Assembly (NCBI RefSeq): GCF_026072915.1 | Contig: NZ_AP025943.1 | Coordinates: 806,001-870,000 of the forward strand | Length of the DNA stretch: 64,000 nt | Origin: Akkermansia biwaensis | GTDB taxonomy: Bacteria; Verrucomicrobiota; Verrucomicrobiia; Verrucomicrobiales; Akkermansiaceae | Reading direction: 5' to 3' | Shown here: positions 44,748 to 53,270 of the stretch, in pieces | How the letters are laid out: each line of letters begins with the position of its first letter | How positions within the stretch are numbered: the stretch's first letter is position 1 | The notes under the pieces: generated by a model | Database searches by the model: none | Seen by the model: the letters and a program-made list of their open reading frames with translations, nothing else | Told to the model about the DNA's origin: nothing | Translations under genes and position numbers: made by a program

Positions 44748-45311
44748 ATGCTTCCCCCCATCATTCTGGCTTCCCAGTCCCCGCGGCGGAAAGACCTGCT
44801 GACGGCGGCAGGGGTAGATTTTTCCACCGTCGTCCGGGACACGGACGAGTTGAAGGACGCCTCCATGCCGCCACAGGATTTGTGCCTGTATAATGCCCAA
44901 GCCAAAGCGTCGGCCGTATTCCGGGAATATCCCCAGGCTACCGTCATCGGCGCGGATACCCTCGTTTTTCTGGACGGCATTCCCCTGGGCAAGCCCCGCG
45001 ACGCGGAAGACGCCCGCGCCATGCTGCGGATGCTTTCCGGACGCACGCATCATGTGTGCACGGCAGTCTCCATCCAGTCTCCGCTGGGCAGGAAGGACAT
45101 CGCCGTCCTGACGGAAGTCACCTTCCGGGAATTGTCTGACGGAGACATCCGCCGCTACATGGAACTGGTTCATGTGATGGACAAGGCAGGAGCCTATGCC
45201 TTTCAGGAACATGGAGGCATGATCATCGCCTCCACGCGCGGAGATACGGACAACGTGATCGGCCTGCCGGTGGCGGACGTGATGCATTGCCTGCGTTCCT
45301 GGGGATATTGA
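44748..45311 (+). CDS. maf: Maf family nucleotide pyrophosphatase
   Basis: A 187-residue cytoplasmic protein. The N-terminal IILASQSPRRKDLL is the Maf signature, with the conserved SxSPRR nucleotide-binding residues. The core motif VIGADTLVFLDGIPLGKP and DKAGAYAFQEHGG complete the fold. Maf enzymes hydrolyse modified or canonical nucleoside triphosphates (dTTP/UTP type), and some affect septum formation. It follows ilvA on the same strand. Confidence 0.93.
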   Translation: MLPPIILASQSPRRKDLLTAAGVDFSTVVRDTDELKDASMPPQDLCLYNAQAKASAVFREYPQATVIGADTLVFLDGIPLGKPRDAEDARAMLRMLSGRTHHVCTAVSIQSPLGRKDIAVLTEVTFRELSDGDIRRYMELVHVMDKAGAYAFQEHGGMIIASTRGDTDNVIGLPVADVMHCLRSWGY

Positions 45312-45549
45312 CCGGAACGGATGCCCGGAAACATTCCATCGGAAGCACAACGGCCTCTCCCGTCCACTCGGAACGGAAATCACGCATCCAATTTTCCGTT
45401 CCGCGGGAAGATGGCTTTCATCCCGGAACCGGAAGATTACCGTCTTTCCCGATGAAACGGCCTTACGGAAACATAACGGAAGAATTCCGTACTTCCCGAC
45501 TTCCCTGCCTCTCCTGATCCCGTTCCCCGGCTTTCGCCTCTTTTCCCGC

Positions 45550-46875
45550 TCATTCTTCGCAGGAAGGTTCCGCCAGGAACTGGTTTACCTTGTTGTAAAA
45601 CGCCACGGGCAGAACAGCTTCCACCAGGGCTCCTTCCTCCACATATTCCGTGGAAATCACCATGCCCTCGCTGTGCATGGCTGCGGCCAGGTCACTCCTC
45701 GTGTAGGGAATCAGGAACCGGGCGCGCCGGACGCGGCTTTCCAGCATTTCCACGCAGGCGCGCAGCAGGTCTTCCGTCCCCTGCCCTTCCCGCACGGACA
45801 TGCACACCAGGCTTCCGTTGAAATGGGGAGCCAGGCGCTCCGTCAACGCGGCCCGCTCCTCCTCCGGCACCAGGTCCAGCTTGTTCAGAACCACGATCAT
45901 GGGCTTGTCCCCCGCGCCCAGTTCCCCGAGCACTTCCAGCGTGGTTTCATAATGGCGCACGGCTTCCGGGTCGGAGGCGTCCACCACCTGCACCAGAAAA
46001 TCCGCCAGAACGGCTTCTTCCAACGTTGACTTGAACGCCTCCACCAGCCGGTGGGGCAGGTTGCGGATGAAGCCGACCGTATCCGTCAGCAGCAAAGGCT
46101 GTCCATTGGGCAGTTCTATCTTCCTCGTCGTGGTATCCAGCGTGGCGAAGAGCATGTCCCTGGCCATGACTTCCGAGCCGGACACCAGGGAAAGCAGGGA
46201 CGACTTGCCCGCGTTGGTGTACCCCACGATCGCGGCCGTGGCCACGGCCTGCCGCTCGCGCTCCTTGCGCTGCGTGGCGCGCTGCCGGGTAACCATGACC
46301 AGTTCCTTCTGGATGGCTTCAATTCTGGCCCGGGCCAGGCGGCGGTCCACTTCAATCTGTTTCTCCCCCTCGCCCCTGGCGGCGCCTCCGCCGCCCTTCC
46401 CGCCTCCGGAACCGCCGCCCTGGCGGTCCAGGTGGCTCCACATGCGGGCCATGCGCGGCAGGGAGTACTGCATGCGGGCCAGTTCCACCTGGAGCGTAGC
46501 TTCACGCGTACGGGCGCGCTTGGCAAAAATGTCCAGAATGACTTCTTCGCGGTCGATCACACATTCGTCAATCAACCGTTCCCATTCCCTCTGCTGGGAC
46601 GGCGCCAGCATGTTGTCAAATACCACGCAGTCCGCCCCGCAATCCACGGCAAGCTGCTTCACCTCCTGGGCCTTCCCCGTGCCGCACAGGAATTTGGCGT
46701 GCATGTCCCGGGACTTGACAAGGTGCTTGCCCACTATGCCGATGCCAAGGTTGGAGACAAGGTCTTCCAGCTCGTCCAGCATGGCCTGCTTTTCCTCGGC
46801 CTCGGAAGGATCAAAATAGATGGAAACGAGCATGGCCCGTTCCACCATTTCCGGCTTTTCGCGGATTTCAAACAT
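45550..46875 (-). CDS. hflX: GTPase HflX
   Basis: A 441-residue ribosome-associated GTPase. The N-terminal HflX domain includes GKHLVKSRDMHAKFLCGTGK and FDNMLAPSQQREWE. A Gly-rich linker (QGGGSGGGKGGGGAA) and a coiled-coil arm follow. The G domain has VGYTNAGKSSLL (G1, about residues 213-224), DTVGF (G3) and NKLDL (G4). It splits stalled ribosomes under stress in other bacteria. A 43-residue lipoprotein gene ends 10 bp upstream on the same strand, so they may be cotranscribed. Confidence 0.95.
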   Translation of the reverse strand: MFEIREKPEMVERAMLVSIYFDPSEAEEKQAMLDELEDLVSNLGIGIVGKHLVKSRDMHAKFLCGTGKAQEVKQLAVDCGADCVVFDNMLAPSQQREWERLIDECVIDREEVILDIFAKRARTREATLQVELARMQYSLPRMARMWSHLDRQGGGSGGGKGGGGAARGEGEKQIEVDRRLARARIEAIQKELVMVTRQRATQRKERERQAVATAAIVGYTNAGKSSLLSLVSGSEVMARDMLFATLDTTTRKIELPNGQPLLLTDTVGFIRNLPHRLVEAFKSTLEEAVLADFLVQVVDASDPEAVRHYETTLEVLGELGAGDKPMIVVLNKLDLVPEEERAALTERLAPHFNGSLVCMSVREGQGTEDLLRACVEMLESRVRRARFLIPYTRSDLAAAMHSEGMVISTEYVEEGALVEAVLPVAFYNKVNQFLAEPSCEE

Positions 46876-46884
46876 AGGGGCCTG

Positions 46885-47016
46885 TTAACGGAATTGCTTG
46901 CTGGAAGTAGGCTTGTAATCCTTCAGCGCAGATTCCGGATACTGGTTGCAATTACAGCCGCAGGAAGAAAGGAAGCCGGCCACGCAGGCCAGCGTCAGAA
47001 AACCGATCAGTCTCAT
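46885..47016 (-). CDS. Small lipoprotein
   Basis: A 43-residue frame with a clear lipoprotein signal MRLIGFLTLACVAGFLSSC and lipobox Cys19. It is followed by a short Cys-rich and then polar tail (GCNCNQYPESALKDYKPTSS). The start at 47016 is the only ATG giving a signal. It lies directly upstream of hflX, with a 9-bp gap. No family is recognised. Confidence 0.7.
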   Translation of the reverse strand: MRLIGFLTLACVAGFLSSCGCNCNQYPESALKDYKPTSSKQFR

Positions 47017-47127
47017 GCAGCTATGAGAACCCGTACGGAGCTCCGGAATCAAGCAAATTCTACTGCATAAACGGCCTGATCAACGACGGATGCGATCACT
47101 TTTCCAGACGTTTTTCCCAAACCGGCT

Positions 47128-49713
47128 CTATCCCGCATCATTGTTTCCTTCGGGCTTTTCCTCCGCGTCCAGCGCGGCCATCCACAGATTCCATTGTTCG
47201 ATGAAGGCCCGGTCCATCTGGAGCAGGGCATTTTCCTGCTGGGTGAGGGAGATGGTCTGCGTGAGACTCCCGAAAATAAGAAGGGGCTTGGAGTATGTAT
47301 CCGCCACAGGAGTAAATTCCGCAGGCTTTTTCTGCCGGCATTCCCGTGCCAGCGCATGCAGCGAATTGAATGCCAGGTCATCCCAGCTGACTTTATAGGC
47401 ATCGCTGCCTTCCCTGCTTTCCAATGGTTCCACCGTGAGCAAATGCCCCTCCATGCCCGTCACGCGGACCTTGTCCCCGTTTTTCAGGACGAGCGGCTTC
47501 CACGGCTTCTTTTCCACCAGTTCGGGCAGAATCTTCTCTAGACGGGAGAACAGCGGCTTCATCCGGTCCGTCATTTCCCGCCGGGCGGCCAACTTGTTTT
47601 TCACGATGGGGGAAGAAACCACCGCCTCCGCATTGCGATAAGCAGTGGAAACCTGTTCATAATCCCCCGTTTTTTCCATGATGCCGGCCGCTTCACGGCA
47701 AATGTCGTCATAGCTGCGGGCCTGCGCGGCGCGCAGGGCTTCCTGCCGGGCGGCCTCTTCCTGCGCCTTTTTCCGCTCTTCCTTTTCCTTGAGTTCGGCC
47801 AGCCGGACGGCTTCCGCTGCCTCCCAGTCCCTGGCCTTCTGGTACTGCATCCGGAGATGGTCCAGAATTCCTTCCAGAGCGGCATAGGACGGAGGCAGGG
47901 AGGGAATCTCCCCCGTCATCATCTGTTCACGGAGAAAGTCTGCGGCGGACCGTTTGGCCTCCACTTCCGCAACCGATTTTTCCGGCATGTCCTTCACCTG
48001 TATCAGGCGTTCATACTGCACGGTATATTCCTTCAGGTTGCTGAGCCACGCGGAGGCCAGCTCCCGTACGCTCCGGTCCCTGTCGTCGGCGGTTTCTCCG
48101 GCAATAAGATCGCGGAACGCTCCGTATTCAGGCCACATTCCGCCGAGGTACCAGCATTTGAGCGCCATTCCCGCATAATAATGCACGGCCAGGTCGGAAT
48201 TGCTCCGCAGGCCGGGCATTCTGGAATTCCAGTCCTTGGCGCCCAGGTACATGACCAGGTTGCTGACGTCCCGGGAGCGTTCCAGCTCCACAGGGTCCTT
48301 GCAGTCCCGCACCTTTTTGCCCAGCTCTTCCAGCCGCACGACTCCTTCTGGAAACTGTCCCCGCGCCCACATGCACAAAACCTGGTTCACTCCCGCCCAG
48401 ACGGCGGTGGAAAGCGGGCAGTCCGGTTGGTCCGCCAGATCTCCGAACATGGCCGCCGCCTTCACCAGATCCCCACGGTTCACGGATTTCTGAGCCTCGT
48501 TGAACAAATTGCCGAAGCGGATGCTCCGCTCCAGCCTGGATTCCACGGCAGCGGCATCCTCCGCGGTCGTTCCCGTTCCCACGGTGGGGGGCTGGACCGG
48601 AGGAACAGCGGCGGAAGCGGCATTTGCGGCTTTGCGCCAGGAGATGACGCCCCACGTCCCCAGAGCCAGAACCGCCAAGGAAGCAAGGGACAGAATAAAC
48701 ACCAGACGGTGCTTCCTGCGCCGGGCGCGCCGGGCATCAGAGGCACGCCGTTCCGCCCAGGTCAGGCCGGTCTCCTGCATGCCCCGGGCATATTCCTCCT
48801 GGGCCTGTTCCACGGTAGCCATCAGCTCCGGATAGGATGAGAAGCGGTCCTCCTTGTTAAAGGCCATCAATTTGTCCACGATGAAACAGGTCAGCGGGGA
48901 AATGTCGTTCACCACCTGGTCCAGCGGGGGAAGGTTTTTCTTGCTTTCCAACAGGATGTCCGACGACTGGGAGGCATCCACCCGGGGCGGGGCGCCTACC
49001 AGCATATGGTACATGGTAGCCCCCAGAGCGTACATGTCCGTGCGGAAATCTTCCTCCCCGCGCAACAGGGTTTCCGGAGCAGCATAATAGGGAGTTACCC
49101 ATATTTCCCGTTCCATGTCGGACTCGCTGTGCAACAGGGACAGGCCGAAATCCACGATCTTGGCTTCTCCGTCCGGAGCCTGGAGAACATTGGCGGGCTT
49201 GATGTCCCGGTGCATGAGGCCCGCATTCCAGGCGGCGTCCAGGCCGCGCACGATGTCCAGGGCTATGGACAGCACCTTGTCTTCCGGCACGCGTTCCTCC
49301 GCCGTAATCAGGGAGTCCAGGCCATTGCCCTCCACCAATTCCATGGCAATGTAAAACAGTCCCTGGTCATGCCCCACGGCATAAATCTGCACCAGGTTTT
49401 CATGGGATACCCTGGCCATGATCTGGGCCTCCCTTTCAAATCGTTCGCTGCGGACGGCATCCCCCGCATACGTTTCATTCAATACCTTCAGGGCCACTTC
49501 ACGCCCCAGCACGGAATCTTCCGCACGGAAGACCACGCTCATGCCGCCCTTCCCCAGCTTCCCGGTGATCCGGTAAGGCCCCATGCGCGTCTTGACACGG
49601 GTCATGGCTCCGCAATTCGGACAAACGGCATTCGCGTAAGGAGGCAGCAGGGAAATGTCCATGGCCTGCCCGCACTCCGGACAATTGATGATGTTGTCTT
49701 GCTGGGAACTCAT
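47128..49713 (-). CDS. Ser/Thr protein kinase with N-terminal zinc ribbon
   Basis: An 861-residue membrane-anchored kinase. Residues 11-34 hold a zinc ribbon (CPEC ... CPNC). The kinase domain (~47-310) has the glycine loop GKLGKGGMSVVF, Lys76 (VALKVL), HRDIKPANVL with Asp170, and DFG with Asp188. A basic stretch (RRARRRKHR) precedes a single membrane helix (~337-357). The remainder (~360-861) is mostly helical, with Glu/Lys/Ala-rich coiled coil and a C-terminal small beta domain around WKPLVLKNGDKVRVTGMEG. The start at 49713 is chosen because it begins the zinc ribbon cleanly; upstream frame is antisense noise. Probable role: signal transduction across the inner membrane; substrate unknown. 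Confidence 0.9.
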   Translation of the reverse strand: MSSQQDNIINCPECGQAMDISLLPPYANAVCPNCGAMTRVKTRMGPYRITGKLGKGGMSVVFRAEDSVLGREVALKVLNETYAGDAVRSERFEREAQIMARVSHENLVQIYAVGHDQGLFYIAMELVEGNGLDSLITAEERVPEDKVLSIALDIVRGLDAAWNAGLMHRDIKPANVLQAPDGEAKIVDFGLSLLHSESDMEREIWVTPYYAAPETLLRGEEDFRTDMYALGATMYHMLVGAPPRVDASQSSDILLESKKNLPPLDQVVNDISPLTCFIVDKLMAFNKEDRFSSYPELMATVEQAQEEYARGMQETGLTWAERRASDARRARRRKHRLVFILSLASLAVLALGTWGVISWRKAANAASAAVPPVQPPTVGTGTTAEDAAAVESRLERSIRFGNLFNEAQKSVNRGDLVKAAAMFGDLADQPDCPLSTAVWAGVNQVLCMWARGQFPEGVVRLEELGKKVRDCKDPVELERSRDVSNLVMYLGAKDWNSRMPGLRSNSDLAVHYYAGMALKCWYLGGMWPEYGAFRDLIAGETADDRDRSVRELASAWLSNLKEYTVQYERLIQVKDMPEKSVAEVEAKRSAADFLREQMMTGEIPSLPPSYAALEGILDHLRMQYQKARDWEAAEAVRLAELKEKEERKKAQEEAARQEALRAAQARSYDDICREAAGIMEKTGDYEQVSTAYRNAEAVVSSPIVKNKLAARREMTDRMKPLFSRLEKILPELVEKKPWKPLVLKNGDKVRVTGMEGHLLTVEPLESREGSDAYKVSWDDLAFNSLHALARECRQKKPAEFTPVADTYSKPLLIFGSLTQTISLTQQENALLQMDRAFIEQWNLWMAALDAEEKPEGNNDAG

Positions 49714-49832
49714 GAATGCACAGCCGTCTGCGGAAGAAAGAATGGAAAAACGGAGGCGTCCTCTCCACGTTCTTTTTTGTTTTTTGGACAGCCGGAAAAA
49801 CCGGCCGGGGGACGCATGCTCCGTATATGGCA

Positions 49833-49859
49833 AGGAGGGACCCTGTCCGGGTCCCTCCT
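49833..49859 (-). terminator. Hairpin downstream of the ROK kinase gene
   Basis: A perfect 11-bp stem (49833-49843 with 49849-49859) around a 5-base loop, 18 bp past the ROK gene stop. On minus it is not followed by a clear T run, so it may terminate weakly or protect the 3' end. Confidence 0.5.
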
Positions 49860-49877
49860 ATAAATTCCATCCGTTTG

Positions 49878-51260
49878 TCAGGAAATAGCCGGCAGAGAGG
49901 CCGCCGCTACGGCCTGGCCGTGGCGCTTGGTCTTTTCATCCGGCACGCGCAGCTGGATCTTCAACTGCGGGAATTCGGTGCGCAGCACTTCTTCAGCTTT
50001 GTCAATGATGATCTGGCCGCCGTCCCCGGAAGCCACACGGCCCAGGAAGAGCAGGTTGCGGATATCGTAAAACCTGGCGTAGTGCGCGATGGCATAGCCG
50101 AAGTGCACGCCGATGGTTTCATAAATCTTGCGGGCGCGTTCGTCGCCTTCGGCCATGGCGGCCTGCACCTTCTTGAGCTGTTCCGGGAAGGGCATGCCTT
50201 CAAACTGGAACCCGGCGCGGGGGGCCAGACGAGCCACGGCCTGCTGGGAGAAGTAGAGGGCGCCCACGCCCATGTCCTTGGACCATTCGTCCACGCCGCC
50301 TTCCTCGGAATAATCCACGGGGGCGAAGGCGAGTTCGTTCAGCCAGGGCTTGATGTGGCCTTCCGGGTCCACGTAGCCGGCGGCCTCGGAAGTGCCCATG
50401 GCGACGCCGAGCACGGCGTTGTCGTTCATGCCCATGGCTCCGGCGAGGGCGGTCACTTCACCGTCGTTCACCACTTCAAAGGGGATGTTGTTCCATTTTT
50501 CCTTCTGCAGGGTGCGGAACACCTTGCCCAGAGTCTTTTCAATATCCTCCTGGCTCACGCCGCGGAAGAGGGAGGAGGTGCGCACCTCGCTGTTGATGAT
50601 GACGCCGGCGGAGGAGCCGCCGATGGCGTCCACGCGCGGAAGATGGGCGGCGGCGCGTTCCAGGGAGTCCTGGATGCCCTCAATGTGGTACTGCGGGTCC
50701 TTCTGGAAATACGGGTCCCACACGACTTCTTCGGAGAAAACCACTTCCCCGTTGACCACGGCGGCGCACTTGCGGTCGGAGCCGCCCAGGTCAAAGCCGA
50801 TGCGGTAGCCGTCCAGATTGCGGCCCAGCGTCATGGAGCCGGAATATTCCTCAGGCAGTTCCTCCACGGATACCTTCTTCACCTCAATCGGGGAGCCGTA
50901 AATCTTCTTGCCGATGAAGTCCCAGTCAAACTCACGGATGCCGCCCTTGCAGTAGCGGGAGGCCAGCATGTCCGCAATGGCGTCATCACCGGCAACAAGG
51001 ATGATGTTGCCGCCCTTCTGCCACAGCAGGAATTTCACGATGCGTTCCACATAGGTTTCATTCAGGGCAACGTTTTCTCCGGTATGGGGGAGAAGCTTGC
51101 CGGACCAGCGGAAGCAGGTCCCGTCATTGCGGGTCAGGGCGATATCCACTTGATGGGAGGCAGGATCGGCAGCAGCTTTGGCTTCAAATGCTTGATTCCA
51201 AAGAACGGCCGGCACAAAGCCGGGGTCCAGCACGGGCGTGATTTTGGGTTGAATATTCAT
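49878..51260 (-). CDS. ROK-like sugar kinase with N-terminal extension
   Basis: A 460-residue protein. From about residue 160 it has a ROK/hexokinase-type ATPase fold: IGFDLGGSDRKCAAVV (phosphate 1), SAGVIINSEVR, VNDGEVTALAGAMG (catalytic Asp in ND) and GVAMGTSEAAGY (phosphate 2). The first ~160 residues precede the usual ROK start and contain VDIALTRNDGTCFRW and NIILVAGDDAIADMLA, a separate domain I cannot name. ROK proteins phosphorylate glucose, N-acetylglucosamine, N-acetylmannosamine and related sugars, or act as regulators; no DNA-binding domain is evident here. The start at 51260 (MNIQPKITPV) is preferred over 51314. Substrate not deducible. Confidence 0.8.
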   Translation of the reverse strand: MNIQPKITPVLDPGFVPAVLWNQAFEAKAAADPASHQVDIALTRNDGTCFRWSGKLLPHTGENVALNETYVERIVKFLLWQKGGNIILVAGDDAIADMLASRYCKGGIREFDWDFIGKKIYGSPIEVKKVSVEELPEEYSGSMTLGRNLDGYRIGFDLGGSDRKCAAVVNGEVVFSEEVVWDPYFQKDPQYHIEGIQDSLERAAAHLPRVDAIGGSSAGVIINSEVRTSSLFRGVSQEDIEKTLGKVFRTLQKEKWNNIPFEVVNDGEVTALAGAMGMNDNAVLGVAMGTSEAAGYVDPEGHIKPWLNELAFAPVDYSEEGGVDEWSKDMGVGALYFSQQAVARLAPRAGFQFEGMPFPEQLKKVQAAMAEGDERARKIYETIGVHFGYAIAHYARFYDIRNLLFLGRVASGDGGQIIIDKAEEVLRTEFPQLKIQLRVPDEKTKRHGQAVAAASLPAIS

Positions 51261-51464
51261 GGCGATAATCCGTTGCGAACGTAGCATACCCGCTTTTCCT
51301 TGAAAAGTATTCATTCCCTTCCGAATGATTTTTTTTCAGGAACGCGGCGCGATAGCTCACTTTCTTCTGGCAAATCGCCATATTTCCACTAAAGAAGCAT
51401 GTACCTTTCCCCGGACAGCGCCGCGTTGCCGGGAACGGCGCGTCATTCCAAGCTCATCTGTCCC

Positions 51465-52328
51465 ATGAATGAATTAACGGACCAGCTCATCACCCTGTTT
51501 TCGGCCACCTTGATCGCCATCATGCTTATCGCCGTAGCAGCGGGCGTGTGCCGCCAGTCCCAGGCTCACGGCATAAAGCGTCCGCTGAAATGGAATATTC
51601 CCGTCGATCATCTGGACGGACTGGACATGGCAATGTGCGGCATCGTGGTCCTGTACTTCAGCATGGGCGCCCTGATGGCCGCGGCCACGCCTCCCGGCGC
51701 TTCCGCCCCGCCCACCACCACAAACATGGAGCTGGACAGCTACAAGGTATTCAACGGCACCTGCCTGAACCTCATTCTGGCCTTCGTCCTGCTGGTGCGC
51801 ATGTTCCACAGCGGCAGAATGGAGGCCCTGGGACTGAAGAAGCATTCCCTGAAAATCCTGCTTTACGCGCCCGTCTGCGGCTACCTGCTGGTTCTCGCGC
51901 TCCATTTCCTTCTGGCCCAGATGGGGCTGTTCGAATGGATTGAGCGGGTGACCCACGCCCCGGCGGAACAATCCATCGTCTCCGTGCTCCGGCATTCCGA
52001 CAACATCCCCCTCATTGCCGTCATCTGCTTCAGCGCCGCCATTGCCGCGCCCATCGTGGAGGAACTCATTTTCCGGGGCTACCTGTACCCCATCATGAAA
52101 AAATACACGGGAGCGTGGTTCGCCCTGATCAGCAGTTCCCTTCTCTTCGGCATCATCCACGTAAGCCTGGTTCCCCTGATTCCCCTGGCCTTGTTCGGGG
52201 CCATCCTGGTGCTGCTGTACGAATACACCGAATCCATCTGGACGCCCATCATCGCCCACTGCATTTTCAACACCGCCACCCTGGTCAACATCCTCTACCC
52301 CGGCCTGCTGCTGCCTTATGGCTCATGA
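51465..52328 (+). CDS. CPBP family intramembrane metalloprotease
   Basis: A 287-residue inner-membrane protein with about eight hydrophobic segments. The CPBP (CAAX protease/Abi) motifs are visible near the C-terminus: EELIFRGYLYP (motif 1, two Glu and Arg), FGIIHVS (motif 2 His) and HCIFNTATL (motif 3 His and Asn). These residues form the metal site of the family, which includes bacteriocin-immunity and membrane-protein proteases. The start at 51465 is chosen; frame opens at 51399. Its stop overlaps thiL by 11 bp, so the two are cotranscribed. Confidence 0.88.
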   Translation: MNELTDQLITLFSATLIAIMLIAVAAGVCRQSQAHGIKRPLKWNIPVDHLDGLDMAMCGIVVLYFSMGALMAAATPPGASAPPTTTNMELDSYKVFNGTCLNLILAFVLLVRMFHSGRMEALGLKKHSLKILLYAPVCGYLLVLALHFLLAQMGLFEWIERVTHAPAEQSIVSVLRHSDNIPLIAVICFSAAIAAPIVEELIFRGYLYPIMKKYTGAWFALISSSLLFGIIHVSLVPLIPLALFGAILVLLYEYTESIWTPIIAHCIFNTATLVNILYPGLLLPYGS

Positions 52329-53214
52329 TCCCGCCATCCGCCAGGTGGGGGAAGACGCGCTCATACGCCGCCTTCTTCCCCTGATGACCGTCAACGACGG
52401 GCTGATCACCGGACCCGGAGACGACTGCGCCGTAGCCAGAGGCGCCAGGGGAGCGGACCTGCTCCTGAAGACCGACTGCGTGGTGGAAGGCATGCACTTC
52501 CTCTCCGGCACGGAACCGGAACTGATCGGCAGGAAGGCTCTGGCGCGCGCCGTATCGGACATCGGAGCCATGGGGGGCGTGCCGCGCCATGCGCTGGTCA
52601 CCCTGCTGATTCACGCGGACCGCCCCGTCTCCCAGGTGGAAGGCATTTATACGGGCATGCGGCGCCTGGCGGAACAATTCGGCATCAGCCTGGCGGGAGG
52701 GGAAAGCTCCGGCCTGCCGTCCGACGGGCTGATCATCAGCGTGGCCCTGACCGGGGAAGTCCCGGAAGGGAAGGCCGTCCTGCGCAGCACCGCCCATGCG
52801 GGCGACCTGATTGCCGTCACGGGCGTGCTGGGCGGCAGCTTCCCCACGGCACACCACCTTACGTTCACGCCCAGAGTCAGGGAAGGCGGCATTCTGGCCG
52901 CCTCCGGACTGGTCACGGCCATGATGGACCTTTCCGACGGGCTCGGCGCCGACCTGCCGCGCCTGGCCGCCGCCTCCGGGCTGGGATTCCGAGTACAGGA
53001 AGAACTGCTGCCGGTCCGGCAGGGATTCACGGCTGCCCAGGCCGTTGCGGACGGAGAGGATTACGAACTGTTGATGACCTTCCCCCCCCGCCGCCGTGAA
53101 GAAATCCTGCGCCTGGCCTCCGAATGTTTCCCGGAAACGCCCCTCACCGTCATCGGTGAGATGACGCCGGAACCTTCCTCATCCCTTCCCGGAGGATACA
53201 GGCATTTCCAATAA
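52318..53214 (+). CDS. thiL: Thiamine-monophosphate kinase
   Basis: A 298-residue cytoplasmic kinase making thiamine pyrophosphate from thiamine phosphate and ATP. The N-terminal TGPGDDCAVARG and KTDCVVEGMHF match the ThiL metal/ATP site, with ALARAVSDIGAMGG and DGLGADLPRLA as further hallmarks. The size is as in E. coli ThiL (325), slightly short. It overlaps the CPBP protease gene by 11 bp, which suggests translational coupling. Confidence 0.94.
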   Translation: MAHDPAIRQVGEDALIRRLLPLMTVNDGLITGPGDDCAVARGARGADLLLKTDCVVEGMHFLSGTEPELIGRKALARAVSDIGAMGGVPRHALVTLLIHADRPVSQVEGIYTGMRRLAEQFGISLAGGESSGLPSDGLIISVALTGEVPEGKAVLRSTAHAGDLIAVTGVLGGSFPTAHHLTFTPRVREGGILAASGLVTAMMDLSDGLGADLPRLAAASGLGFRVQEELLPVRQGFTAAQAVADGEDYELLMTFPPRRREEILRLASECFPETPLTVIGEMTPEPSSSLPGGYRHFQ

Positions 53215-53270
53215 CCGGCGGCTCCGGAAAAAGGAGGCCGGAAAAAGCCGAAGAAAGGGCCTGAAAAGAG

